Shown piece after piece: positions 51,757-60,343 of a DNA stretch of 64,000 nt. The notes below the pieces were generated by a model, which was not told the origin of the DNA, made no database searches, and saw nothing but the letters and a program-made list of their open reading frames with translations. The DNA is from Nocardia higoensis NBRC 100133 (GTDB lineage Bacteria; Actinomycetota; Actinomycetes; Mycobacteriales; Mycobacteriaceae). The stretch is from NCBI RefSeq assembly GCF_000308595.1, contig NZ_BAGA01000145.1, positions 1-64,000 on the forward strand. The letters run 5' to 3'. Position 1 is the first letter of the stretch, and every line of letters starts with the position of its first letter. The position numbers were made by a program, and so were the translations under genes.

Positions 51757-52516
51757 CCGGCGGGTCTGCCTGCTGACCGGAGCGGGCGGCCCGCTCGGCG
51801 AGGTGTTCTGCCAGGCGCTGCGCACCCGCTACGACATCGTTGCCGTGTGCGGCGAGCGGACGCCCGCCGTGCCCTCCCAGCACGAGTGGTTCGTCGACCC
51901 GTTCGCGCCGCGAGCCGCGCTGCCCGAGAACGCCTTCCCGGTGTACCTGCTGCGCGCCGACCTGACCGCCGCGGGGGAGGCCGAACGGGTCGCGGACCTG
52001 GCCCTGGCCCGGTTCGGCGGGGTGGACCTGCTGATCAACGCCGCCACCGCGGAACAGACGGAGGCGGCGGCCGACTCCGGCCACAGCGCGGCAGGCGCGC
52101 GGCCGCTGTCGCTGCTCGACGCCGAGGCGACGCTGGCGGGCTTCCACGCGCATCACGCGGTGCAGGTGGCGGCGCCGCTGCGGCTGGCCGCACGGCTGGC
52201 ACAGCGGTCCTGGCTGCACGACCCGAGGACCAACCGGGCGCGCAACCGCAATATCGTCAACGTCTCCGGTCTCGCCGGTTCCACGGTGGCCCCGGGGCGG
52301 GCCGGTCACGGCGCGGCGCTGGCGGCGCTGGACCAGTTCACCCGGCACCTGGCCGTCGAGTACAGCGAGTTCGGGGTGCGGGCCAATGCGGTGGCGCCGG
52401 ACCGGTTCCCCGAGCGGGTGCCGGTCGAGCAGGTGGTGCGCGCGATCGTCGAGCTCGACGCGGGCGCGATGACCGGCCGGGTGTTCGGCGTGGACGCGGG
52501 ACCCGCGGGCGGGTGA
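51743..52516 (+). CDS. Short-chain dehydrogenase-like protein, catalytic Tyr/Lys absent
   Basis: 257 residues from ATG 51743, overlapping the preceding gene. Rossmann features are present: LLTGAGGPLGEVFC, RADLTAAGEAERVADLAL, FGGVDLLINAAT and the catalytic-Ser position IVNVSGLAGS. The expected YxxxK is replaced by GRAGHGAALAALDQF, with neither Tyr nor Lys. The C-terminus (FGVRANAVAPD) is normal. So the fold is SDR, while oxidoreductase chemistry by the usual mechanism is not expected. Its pairing with an oxygenase-like protein that also lacks its key residues suggests a joint binding or scaffolding role. Confidence 0.8.
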   Translation: MAEGDRRVCLLTGAGGPLGEVFCQALRTRYDIVAVCGERTPAVPSQHEWFVDPFAPRAALPENAFPVYLLRADLTAAGEAERVADLALARFGGVDLLINAATAEQTEAAADSGHSAAGARPLSLLDAEATLAGFHAHHAVQVAAPLRLAARLAQRSWLHDPRTNRARNRNIVNVSGLAGSTVAPGRAGHGAALAALDQFTRHLAVEYSEFGVRANAVAPDRFPERVPVEQVVRAIVELDAGAMTGRVFGVDAGPAGG

Positions 52517-52711
52517 GCCCGACGGGGTGGGCGTATCGGTTCCGGGCCGGTTCTGGCAGTGTGATCACCGGCCGGTAACGGCACCGAGCGTCGACCAGCC
52601 CGCTGCGGCGTGTTGGTGCCGGGCGGCCGCGGCCGTCTGCTGCATACTCACCGAGCGTGCGATAGGGGCTGCTCCGACCAGCGCGAACCGATCCGAAAGT
52701 ACCGATAACCC

Positions 52712-55084
52712 ATGCGACTCGACGGGCGGGAGATCCCGGTCACCGGGAGCCTGTTACAGCCGCTGACCAGGCGGACGACCGACATCGTCCGGGTCATGCT
52801 CGCGTCGCTGGGTCTGGCGGTCGTCATCGCGGGCTCGGTCATCACCAGGCCGGAATGGCTGGCGCTGGAACGCTCGGTCTCCGACATCGTCGGATTCCTC
52901 ACCCCCGACCAGTCCAATCTGGTCTACCTCATCTACGGCATCGCCATCCTGATCCTGCCGTTCGCGATCCTCATCGAGCTCGTCATCGGCAGGCAGTGGA
53001 AGCTGCTGGCCGGCTACGGCGCGGCGGGCCTGCTCGCGGTGCTGCTGCTGTCGATCACCGGCAACGGGCTGTCCGCGCCCAAATGGCATCTCCAGGTTCC
53101 CGATCGGCTCGACACCTTCCTGTCCCAGTTCCTCGACGATCCGCGCTGGATCGCGCTGCTGGCGGCGGTGCTGACTGTGTCGAGCCCGTGGCTGCCGACC
53201 ACGCCGCGCCGGTGGTGGTGGTTCCTGCTGCTGGCGTTCGCGCCGATGCACCTGGTGGTGAGCACCGTGGTGCCGGCGCGGGCGATGTTCGGGCTCGCGG
53301 TCGGCTGGCTGGTTGGCGCGCTGATCGTCTGGGTGGTCGGCACGCCCGCGCTGGAGGTGCCGCTGGACGCGGCGGTGCGGGTGCTCGAGCGCGGCGGCCA
53401 CCGGATCACCGGGTTCATCGTGCGCAGGCCCGCGGGCTCGGGACCGCTGGTGCTCGCGGCCACGGTCGAGGGTCACGGGGACGAACTCCTGGTCGAGATG
53501 TACGGCAAGAACCAGCGCAGTCACGGCACGCTGCGGATGATGTGGCGCTGGCTCACCTTCCGCAGCAGCGAGACAGCGGCCCTGCACGGGTCGCTGCACC
53601 GCGCGGTGGAGCATCGCGCGCTGGTGGCCATCGCGGCAGGTCAGCTCGGGCTGGCGGGCACGAAGGTGGTGCTGGTGACGGCGCTGGACCGCGGGTGGGT
53701 GCTCTACGCGCACACGGTCGCGGCCGGCCAGGCGCTCGACACCGCGAGCGACGAGATGCTGCCCGAGGTCTGGCGCGCCGTCGAAGCGCTGCACGACGGC
53801 CGTATCGCGCACGGCGACCTGCGCCCGCAGGACGTCCGGATCGATGACGGGCGGGTGGTGTTCACCGGCTTCGGCAGCGCCGAGTTCGGCGCCAGCGACA
53901 CCCAGCTGCAGACCGATATCGCCCAGCTGCTGGTCGCCACCACCGCCACGCACGGCAGAGAGATCGCGGTGCGCGCTGCCATCGAGGCGCTGGGCGAGCA
54001 GGCGATTCTGAGTTCCTCCCGCAGGCTGACCAAGTCCGCGATGCCTGCCGGCCTGCGCGCGGCCATCCCGAAATGGGGCGACCGGGTTTCCGAGGCGCAC
54101 GAGGAGGTGCGCAAGCAGACCGGTCAGGACAAGATCGAGGCGGATCAGATCACCCGGTTCTCCCGCAACCAGATCATCCAGCTGGTGCTGCTGATCGCCC
54201 TGGTCTATGTGGCCTACCCGTTCATCAGCCAGGTGCCGACCTTCTTCAGCCAGCTGCGCACCGCCAACTGGTGGTGGGCGCTGCTCGGCCTCGGGGTGTC
54301 GTCGCTGACCTACATCGGCGCGGCGGCGGCGCTGTGGGCGTGTGCCTCCCGCATGGTGCGGCTGCGCGATCTGATCATCATGCAGGTGGCCAACACCTTC
54401 GCCGCCACCACCACACCCGCGCGGGTCGGCGGACTCGCACTGAGCGTGCGCTTCCTGCAGAAGGGCGGCCTGGGCGCGGTGCGCGCCACCGCCGCCGTCG
54501 CGCTGCAGCAGGCGGTGCAGGTGATCACGCACCTGAGCTTGCTGGTGCTGTTCAGCATCGTGGCGGGTACCTCGGCGGATCTGTCCCGTTTCGTGCCCGA
54601 CCCGACCATCATCTATCTCGCCGCCGGTGTGGGCGTCGGCATCATCGGCACCTTCATGTTCGTGCCGACGCTGCGCCGCTGGCTGAACACCTCCGTGCGC
54701 CCGCAGTTGCAGGAAGTGCTCGGCGAACTCGCCGACCTGGCGGGCGATCCGAAGCGCTTCGCGATCATCCTCGGCGGCTCGGCGGCGATCACCCTGGGCA
54801 TGGCGGGCGCGCTGTGGGCCAGCGTGCAGGCGTTCGGCGGCGGGACGACCTTCGTCACGGTGACCATCGTGACGATGATCGGCGGCACGCTGGCCTCGGC
54901 CGCGCCGACCCCCGGCGGCGTGGGCGCGGTCGAGGCCGCGCTCATCGGCGGCCTGGCCGCATTCGGGCTGCCCGCCAGCATCGCCGTGCCGTCCGTGCTG
55001 CTCTACCGCGTGCTGACGTGCTGGCTCCCGGTCTTCTGCGGCTGGTTCCTGATGCGCTGGATGACCCAGCGCGACATGATCTGA
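52712..55084 (+). CDS. Membrane protein with kinase-like domain and MprF/AglD-type flippase domain
   Basis: 790 residues. An N-terminal set of five to six hydrophobic segments leads to a soluble kinase-like domain (about 230-420) with IAHGDLRPQDVRIDDGRVVFTGFGSAEFG (HGD catalytic loop, GFG in place of DFG). The C-terminal 330 residues have seven segments of the lysylphosphatidylglycerol synthase transmembrane family (UPF0104): FAATTTPARVGGLALSVRFL, ASAAPTPGGVGAVEAALIGGL in blocks. Mycolic-acid bacteria have homologues of this layout. It may sense or flip a lipid; the Lys of the kinase fold is not evident, so activity is uncertain. Confidence 0.8.
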   Translation: MRLDGREIPVTGSLLQPLTRRTTDIVRVMLASLGLAVVIAGSVITRPEWLALERSVSDIVGFLTPDQSNLVYLIYGIAILILPFAILIELVIGRQWKLLAGYGAAGLLAVLLLSITGNGLSAPKWHLQVPDRLDTFLSQFLDDPRWIALLAAVLTVSSPWLPTTPRRWWWFLLLAFAPMHLVVSTVVPARAMFGLAVGWLVGALIVWVVGTPALEVPLDAAVRVLERGGHRITGFIVRRPAGSGPLVLAATVEGHGDELLVEMYGKNQRSHGTLRMMWRWLTFRSSETAALHGSLHRAVEHRALVAIAAGQLGLAGTKVVLVTALDRGWVLYAHTVAAGQALDTASDEMLPEVWRAVEALHDGRIAHGDLRPQDVRIDDGRVVFTGFGSAEFGASDTQLQTDIAQLLVATTATHGREIAVRAAIEALGEQAILSSSRRLTKSAMPAGLRAAIPKWGDRVSEAHEEVRKQTGQDKIEADQITRFSRNQIIQLVLLIALVYVAYPFISQVPTFFSQLRTANWWWALLGLGVSSLTYIGAAAALWACASRMVRLRDLIIMQVANTFAATTTPARVGGLALSVRFLQKGGLGAVRATAAVALQQAVQVITHLSLLVLFSIVAGTSADLSRFVPDPTIIYLAAGVGVGIIGTFMFVPTLRRWLNTSVRPQLQEVLGELADLAGDPKRFAIILGGSAAITLGMAGALWASVQAFGGGTTFVTVTIVTMIGGTLASAAPTPGGVGAVEAALIGGLAAFGLPASIAVPSVLLYRVLTCWLPVFCGWFLMRWMTQRDMI

Positions 55085-55311
55085 GCCCCGTCCCGACCCG
55101 GGAAGGTGCGGCTTCCGCGCGATCAGCGCGCCGGTCGATCCATCCGATTGCGGACAACGGCCGGTGCATTGTCCGGGAATTCGGCGAGCGCGGGCACGCG
55201 AACAGCGGCACAGTGGGACCACCGGCGACCGTTCGCGAGCGTCCGCGCCCGCACATCGGGGGCGCGCGGCGCCGGGCAGCGGCGCGGCAGGCAGTCGAGG
55301 AGAGCAGGACG

Positions 55312-55998
55312 ATGACCGAGCACGTCGACCGGCGGGTCAGGCGGACGCGAGCGCACTTGCATCGGGCGCTGATCGAGCTGATGCTCGAGCGCGACTACGC
55401 GCGAATCAGTGTGCGCGACATCCTCGATCGCGCCGACATCGGTAGGTCGACCTTCTACACCCACTTCCGCGACAAGGACGACCTGCTGCTGATCAGCAGC
55501 ATCGAGTATGTGCGCGCGGCGATTTCGGCTCCCCTGCCGCCGGACCCGGACGCGCCGCCGGAGACCGAGCGGCTCGCCCCGATCCACCGCCTGTTCGTGC
55601 TGGCCGAGCAGCATCCCGATGTGTACGGCGCGCTGCTCGGCCGCTCGGCAGGCGGGGTGGTGCTGCGCGCTACCCGCGGGGTGGTGGGGCGGCTGCTCAC
55701 CGAGCAACTGGCAGGCCGGCTCGGCGTCACCGACGACGAATTCGACACCACCATCACGTTTCTGTCCTGGGGCGTGACCGGGCTGCTGGCCGCGATCGCG
55801 GAGTCCGGAGGTGCGCTCACCGCGCGTGCCGCCTACGACACGGTCACCGGCCTGCTCGGCGAGCACGGTTCCGGTGACGTGGAGGTACGCGGGGCGGACA
55901 CCGGAGCCGGCGCGGCCACGGACGACGGCTCGGCCGGGGACGGCAGCGCCCCGTCGGCGGGCGGACAACCCGGAAACGGCGACGGCGCGGACGGGTGA
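55312..55998 (+). CDS. TetR-family transcriptional regulator
   Basis: 228 residues from ATG 55312 with GAGGAGAG upstream. Helix-turn-helix: RRTRAHLHRALIELMLERDYARISVRDILDRADIGRSTFYTHFRDKDDLLL in blocks. The ligand domain is short and followed by a Gly/Asp/Ala-rich tail of about 40 residues (ADTGAGAATDDGSAGDGSAP) that looks disordered. It is separated by 227 bases from the upstream gene and ends within a terminator. The target is unknown; the convergent FadD5-like gene lies on the other side of the terminators. Confidence 0.88.
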   Translation: MTEHVDRRVRRTRAHLHRALIELMLERDYARISVRDILDRADIGRSTFYTHFRDKDDLLLISSIEYVRAAISAPLPPDPDAPPETERLAPIHRLFVLAEQHPDVYGALLGRSAGGVVLRATRGVVGRLLTEQLAGRLGVTDDEFDTTITFLSWGVTGLLAAIAESGGALTARAAYDTVTGLLGEHGSGDVEVRGADTGAGAATDDGSAGDGSAPSAGGQPGNGDGADG

Positions 55999-56030
55999 GG
56001 TCTTCAGGAGTAGACCTCATCCGTCCGCGC
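55985..56030. terminator. Long hairpin overlapping the TetR stop
   Basis: 19-base-pair stem with one G-U (55985-56003 with 56012-56030) and an eight-base loop. The stop TGA lies inside the stem. It terminates the TetR transcript and possibly the convergent gene's. Confidence 0.85.
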
Positions 56031-56038
56031 CGATTTCA

Positions 56039-56066
56039 CCGATCCGTGTCCCAGTTCACGGATCGG
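56039..56066. terminator. Second hairpin before the convergent FadD5-like gene end
   Basis: Perfect ten-base-pair stem (56039-56048 with 56057-56066), eight-base loop, 40 bases from the fadD stop. The two hairpins back to back suit a convergent gene pair. Confidence 0.7.
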
Positions 56067-56105
56067 CAGGTCGAGCAAGCGCTCCGAAGAGCGCTGCTCG
56101 GGTCA

Positions 56106-57677
56106 TCAGGACGCGTAGTCTTTGCGCAGCTGCGGCTTGACCACCTTGCCGCCGGCGTTGCGGGGCAGCTCGGGGACCAGGACGAGATCCTTGGGGTGCT
56201 TGTAGCGGGCCAGGTTCTCGTTCAGGAACGGCTCGAGCTCCTCGAGAGTCAGCTCGCCCTCGGGCTCGTTGAGGGCGACGATCGCGACCGGAACCTCGCC
56301 CCACTTGTCGTGCGAGCGGCCGATGACGGCGGCCTCGCGGATCTTCGGGTGGCTGAAGAGCACGTTCTCCACCTCGGCGCAGTAGATGTTCTCGCCGCCG
56401 GAGATGATCATGTCCTTCTTGCGGTCCACGACGTAGATGAAGCCCTCTTCGTCGGCGCGCACCAGGTCACCGGAGTGGAACCAGCCGCCGTAGAAGGCGT
56501 CGGCGGTGGCTTCCGGCTTGTTCCAGTAGCCCTGCATGAGGGTCGGGCCGCGGTAGACGATCTCGCCGACCTCGCCGGGGGCGACGTCGTTCATCTCGTC
56601 GTCGACGATGCGCACCTGGATGGTCGGGATCGGCTTGCCGACCGAGCCGAGCTTGCGCAGCGCGTCCTTGCCCTCGAGCACGCAGGTGATCGGCGACATC
56701 TCGGTCTGGCCGAACACCGCGACGTTCTGGGCGTTCGGGAAGGCCTCGGCCATCGCGCGCAGCACCGAGTCCGAGGCGGGGGCCGCGCCCCAGCTCAGCA
56801 TCTTCAGTGCCAGCTTGCGGTCCTTCAGGGTCGGGTCGGCGCAGATGATCTGCCACTGGGCGGGCACGCAGAAAGCGGTGGTGGCCTGCTCGGCCTCCAC
56901 GGCGTCGAGGAACTCGGTGGCGTCGAAGGCGCCGAGCGGGTGCAGCACGGTCTTGGCGCCGAGCAGGAAGTACGGCGCGAGGCTGCCGAGCCCGGCGATG
57001 TGGAACAGCGGCGAGGTGCAGAACGCGATCGAGTCCGGCTCGAGTTCCATGGCGCGGATACAGGTCAGCGCCTGGGCGTTCATGTTGTTGTGGGTGAGCA
57101 CCGCGCCCTTCGGGCTGCCGGTGGTGCCCGAGGTGTACATGATCAGCGAGGGGGTGTCCTCGGGGATGTCGAGCGGGGCGTGCGGCTCGCCCTCTTCGGC
57201 GATGGCGTCGTCGTAGCCGAGCACGCCGTCTTCGCTCTTGCCGTTGATGACGATGTGGGTCTCCAGCGCGGGAGCATCCGCCCGCACGGCGGCGGCCAGC
57301 GGCTGCAGCAGGGCGTCGGAGATGATCACCTTGGCGCCGCTGTCGCTGACGATGTAGGCGACCTCGGGCGGGGTGAGGCGGAAGTTGACCGGCACCGCGA
57401 TCGCGCCGAGGGCGTTGATGCCGAAGACGGCCTCGATGTACTCGGGGTAGTTGAGCGCCAGGATCAGCACCCGGTCGCCGAAGCCGACGCCGCGGCGAGC
57501 CAGCGCGTCGGCGAACTTCTCGGACCGCTCGTGCAGCTGCTTCCACGTGGTGTCGACACCTTTGAACCGCAGCGCCACACCTTCGGGGCGCATGAGCGCA
57601 TGCGTAGCGAGCTGGTTGTTCCAGTGATTGCGACGCGAGCGGATCGGCTCGGCGATCGCCTCTGCACCAGTGGTCAT
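56106..57677 (-). CDS. Long-chain fatty acid-CoA ligase, FadD5-like
   Basis: 523 residues, start ATG 57677 with GAAGGAG upstream. Adenylate-forming enzyme motifs: LIMYTSGTTGSPKGAVLTHNN (AMP loop), VFGQTEMSPIT, YGGWFHSGDLV, KKDMIISGGENIYCAEVE, PRNAGGKVVKPQLR with the catalytic Lys. The sequence resembles FadD5 of the mce1 locus in M. tuberculosis through the whole length. It activates fatty or sterol side-chain acids to CoA esters. It is divergent from an NMO-like gene, with an operator-like inverted repeat between, which suggests co-regulated lipid catabolism. No mce genes are in the window. Confidence 0.9.
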   Translation of the reverse strand: MTTGAEAIAEPIRSRRNHWNNQLATHALMRPEGVALRFKGVDTTWKQLHERSEKFADALARRGVGFGDRVLILALNYPEYIEAVFGINALGAIAVPVNFRLTPPEVAYIVSDSGAKVIISDALLQPLAAAVRADAPALETHIVINGKSEDGVLGYDDAIAEEGEPHAPLDIPEDTPSLIMYTSGTTGSPKGAVLTHNNMNAQALTCIRAMELEPDSIAFCTSPLFHIAGLGSLAPYFLLGAKTVLHPLGAFDATEFLDAVEAEQATTAFCVPAQWQIICADPTLKDRKLALKMLSWGAAPASDSVLRAMAEAFPNAQNVAVFGQTEMSPITCVLEGKDALRKLGSVGKPIPTIQVRIVDDEMNDVAPGEVGEIVYRGPTLMQGYWNKPEATADAFYGGWFHSGDLVRADEEGFIYVVDRKKDMIISGGENIYCAEVENVLFSHPKIREAAVIGRSHDKWGEVPVAIVALNEPEGELTLEELEPFLNENLARYKHPKDLVLVPELPRNAGGKVVKPQLRKDYAS

Positions 57678-57787
57678 ACCACGTACTCCTTCTGGGACCG
57701 TCCGCTGCTCAACCGGGTGGCCGGCATCGTCGACGGGCTGAACTGAGACGAGAATAACAACTAACTTCTCCGGTCGGCAAGAGATGT

Positions 57788-57812
57788 TGAGATGAATCGA
57801 CGTTAATCATCT
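57788..57812. promoter_or_regulatory. Inverted repeat between FadD5-like and NMO-like genes
   Basis: GAGATGA (57788-57794) and TCATCTC (57806-57812) are inverted copies around an 11-base AT-rich spacer, in the 341-base divergent gap. This gap is AT-rich for the region, holds no gene, and is a likely shared promoter with an operator. Confidence 0.5.
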
Positions 57813-58018
57813 CGCCAGAACGACCGTACCAATCCAGAAGGCTTTACCAGGACAAATAAACACCATTCCGGCCCGAATCGGACGCAGATCAGGCTATGTT
57901 TGCGGATCGACTATGCGAATCTCGGCTCACTTACGGCTTGAATGCCGATGCCTTGTCGTGTCACCATCGTGGCGGCAGGGCGGACTGGCACGCCCGCGCG
58001 AGACATAGGAGAAGCGCA

Positions 58019-58993
58019 ATGCTGCGTACCAGGTTCACCGAGGAATTCGGCATCGAACACCCCATCGTGCAGGGCGGCATGATGTGGGTCGGCCGGGCCG
58101 AACTCGTCGCCGCGGTCGCGAACGCCGGCGGTCTCGGCTTCATCACCGCCCTGACCCAGCCCACCCCGGACGATCTGCGCAAGGAGATCGAGCGCACCAG
58201 GGAGCTGACCGACAAGCCGTTCGGCGTGAACGTCACGATCCTGCCCTCGATCAACCCTCCGCCGTACGCCGAGTACGTGCAGGCCATCGTCGAGTCCGGC
58301 ATCAAGATCGTCGAGACCGCGGGCAGCAACCCCGAGCCCTTCCTGCCGTACTACAAGGAAGCCGGCATCAAGGTCCTGCACAAGTGCACCAGCGTGCGCC
58401 ACGCCCTCAAGGCCCAGAAGATCGGCGTCGACGGGGTCAGCATCGACGGCTTCGAGTGTGCGGGCCACCCGGGCGAGGACGACATCCCCGGCCTGATCCT
58501 GATCCCGGCCGCGGCCCGCGCGCTGGAGATCCCGATCATCGCCTCCGGCGGCATCGCCGACGCCCGCGGCCTGGTCGCCGCACTGGCGCTGGGCGCCGAC
58601 GGCGTGAACATGGGCACCCGCTTCCTGTGCACCCAGGAATCCGGTGTGGCGCAGAAGGTCAAGGAACAGATCGTCGCCAACAGCGAGTTGGACACCCAGC
58701 TGATCTTCCGCACCATGCACAACACCGCGCGCGTGGCCGACAACGAGATCAGCCGCAAGGTCGTCGAGATCGAGAAGGCGGGCGGCAAGTTCGAGGACGT
58801 GCGCGAACTCGTCGCCGGTGCCCGCGGCCGCCGGGTCTTCGAGGAGGGCGACCTGGACGCCGGCATCTGGACGGCCGGCCTGGCCCAGGGCCTGATCGAG
58901 GACATCCCGACCTGCGCCGAGCTGATCAGCCGGATGGTCGGCGAGGCCGAGGAGCTCATCCAGCAGCGCCTGGCCGAGTTCGTCGTCGCCTGA
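58019..58993 (+). CDS. Nitronate-monooxygenase-like flavoprotein, second copy
   Basis: 324 residues from ATG 58019 with AGGAGAAG upstream. FMN TIM-barrel: RFTEEFGIEHPIVQGGMMWVGRAELVAAVANAGGLGFI, SIDGFECAGHPGEDD, IIASGGIADARGLVAALALGADGVNMGTRFL in blocks. Family members oxidise nitronates or reduce enoyl-type substrates. It is divergent from the FadD5-like ligase, which suggests lipid catabolism rather than nitronate detoxification. It is clearly distinct from the 372-residue gene at 47377. Confidence 0.87.
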   Translation: MLRTRFTEEFGIEHPIVQGGMMWVGRAELVAAVANAGGLGFITALTQPTPDDLRKEIERTRELTDKPFGVNVTILPSINPPPYAEYVQAIVESGIKIVETAGSNPEPFLPYYKEAGIKVLHKCTSVRHALKAQKIGVDGVSIDGFECAGHPGEDDIPGLILIPAAARALEIPIIASGGIADARGLVAALALGADGVNMGTRFLCTQESGVAQKVKEQIVANSELDTQLIFRTMHNTARVADNEISRKVVEIEKAGGKFEDVRELVAGARGRRVFEEGDLDAGIWTAGLAQGLIEDIPTCAELISRMVGEAEELIQQRLAEFVVA

Positions 58994-59008
58994 TCCACAT
59001 TCGACTCG

Positions 59009-59039
59009 CCGCCGCTCGCGTCCCGGACGCGAGCGGCGG
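59009..59039 (+). terminator. Terminator after second NMO-like gene
   Basis: A 12-base-pair perfect stem (59009-59020 with 59028-59039) and a seven-base loop, 15 bases after the stop. GC-rich with T nearby. Confidence 0.8.
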
Positions 59040-59165
59040 TTGCCATCTCACGCGGCGGTCGGACGCCACCACCGTGGTATCCCCGCCCTGCCACGGCCTG
59101 CCCCGCCGACCGGTCGCGGTCGCGCCGGACCGCGCGCGTTGCCGCGGGGCCGGTGGACCACCTGG

Positions 59166-60131
59166 CTAGTCGCGCACGCGCGCGGCGATGGCGGCGTGGT
59201 CATGGGCCGCGATCACCTCGATGCCCGCGGGCAGGACATGCAGGCGGTGGACGGTGGCGAAGGCCGCGTCACGATCGGCGTCGAACAACATGCCCGGCAT
59301 CGGCGCCTTCTCGCGCAGGAGCCGGACCTGGATATTGCCCCACACCGCATCGCCGGCGAGCAGCACCCGGGTACCGTCGTCCACCGCGAGCAGCACGCCG
59401 ATGCTGCCCGGGGTGTGCCCGGCGAGGTCGAGCAGCAGCACCGAACCGTCGCCGAAAAGGTCGTGGCTGCGCGGGAATCCGAGCACCGGTGGCCCGTCGA
59501 GGTCGAAGACGTCGAATTCCCGGCCGAGCAGCGGGCCGCGCGCGACACCGAGCGGAGCCCGCAGACCGCGCATCGCCCAGTCGTATTCGGCGGCGGGCAG
59601 GCGCACCGGCACCGAGCCGGGCAGATCGAGCAGGCCGGCGACGTGATCCCAGTGCAGATGGGTGGGCACGACGAATTCGATGTCCGCGCCGGACAGCCCG
59701 CGGGCGGCGAGCGCATCGTCCAGGCCGCGCACCGGTTTGTCCGGCGCGACCAGCAGCGGGACCGGGAACGGCAGCTCCGGCAGCACCCGCCGGTGCGGGA
59801 TCGAGCACATGGCCGGATCGATCACGAACCGCGCGTCCGGGTGCTCGACCAGGAAGGATGCGTAGCTCATCGGATACTTGCGTAAGCTGCGGTGGCCTTC
59901 GGCGACCAGGATCTCCGGGGCCGACGTATGCGCCTGGGTCAGGACCGTCAGCTTCACGGCTCCGGTCGCGGGCGGCGGATCGGTCACCTCGATGCGGGCC
60001 AGCAGGTCGGTGTCGGGGCGGCGGGGACGCAGCAGCCGGGGCGGTGTCGCGGCCAAGGCGGTGCAACAGCGCACCAGCGTCGGCAGCAACGGAGTCCGTT
60101 CGCCGCGTGGAGCGAGCTGGGTTTCGGGCAC
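59166..60131 (-). CDS. Metallo-beta-lactamase-fold hydrolase
   Basis: 321 residues from GTG 60131; GTG 60170 would add 13. Metal ligands: HLHWDH (HxHxDH), DLAGHTPGS (His), GDAVW (bridging Asp) and AAHDH near the C-terminus. This is the glyoxalase II/quorum-lactonase-type two-zinc arrangement. The N-terminus carries a Pro/Arg-rich extension. Substrate unknown: lactone or thioester hydrolysis are the usual options. It is divergent from the PKS-like gene with about 210 bases between; a partial inverted repeat (60190-60196 with 60217-60223) lies there. Confidence 0.87.
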   Translation of the reverse strand: MPETQLAPRGERTPLLPTLVRCCTALAATPPRLLRPRRPDTDLLARIEVTDPPPATGAVKLTVLTQAHTSAPEILVAEGHRSLRKYPMSYASFLVEHPDARFVIDPAMCSIPHRRVLPELPFPVPLLVAPDKPVRGLDDALAARGLSGADIEFVVPTHLHWDHVAGLLDLPGSVPVRLPAAEYDWAMRGLRAPLGVARGPLLGREFDVFDLDGPPVLGFPRSHDLFGDGSVLLLDLAGHTPGSIGVLLAVDDGTRVLLAGDAVWGNIQVRLLREKAPMPGMLFDADRDAAFATVHRLHVLPAGIEVIAAHDHAAIAARVRD

Positions 60132-60343
60132 CGTCCGACGGTAGGCGATGGACGCCGCGCAGGGTAGCACCGCGCACGGAAGGCGTCACGACACGCAGGG
60201 CGCTGAGCGCTCCGCGGCGTGTCACGAAATGGCAACGGGCACAATGGAAGCCGGGTGCTGATGGGTCCGCGGATACGGCATAATCGCGGGTGGAACCGTA
60301 CGCGGGCCCGCGAGTCGGCGATGGTGAGGGAGGACTCGATGCG

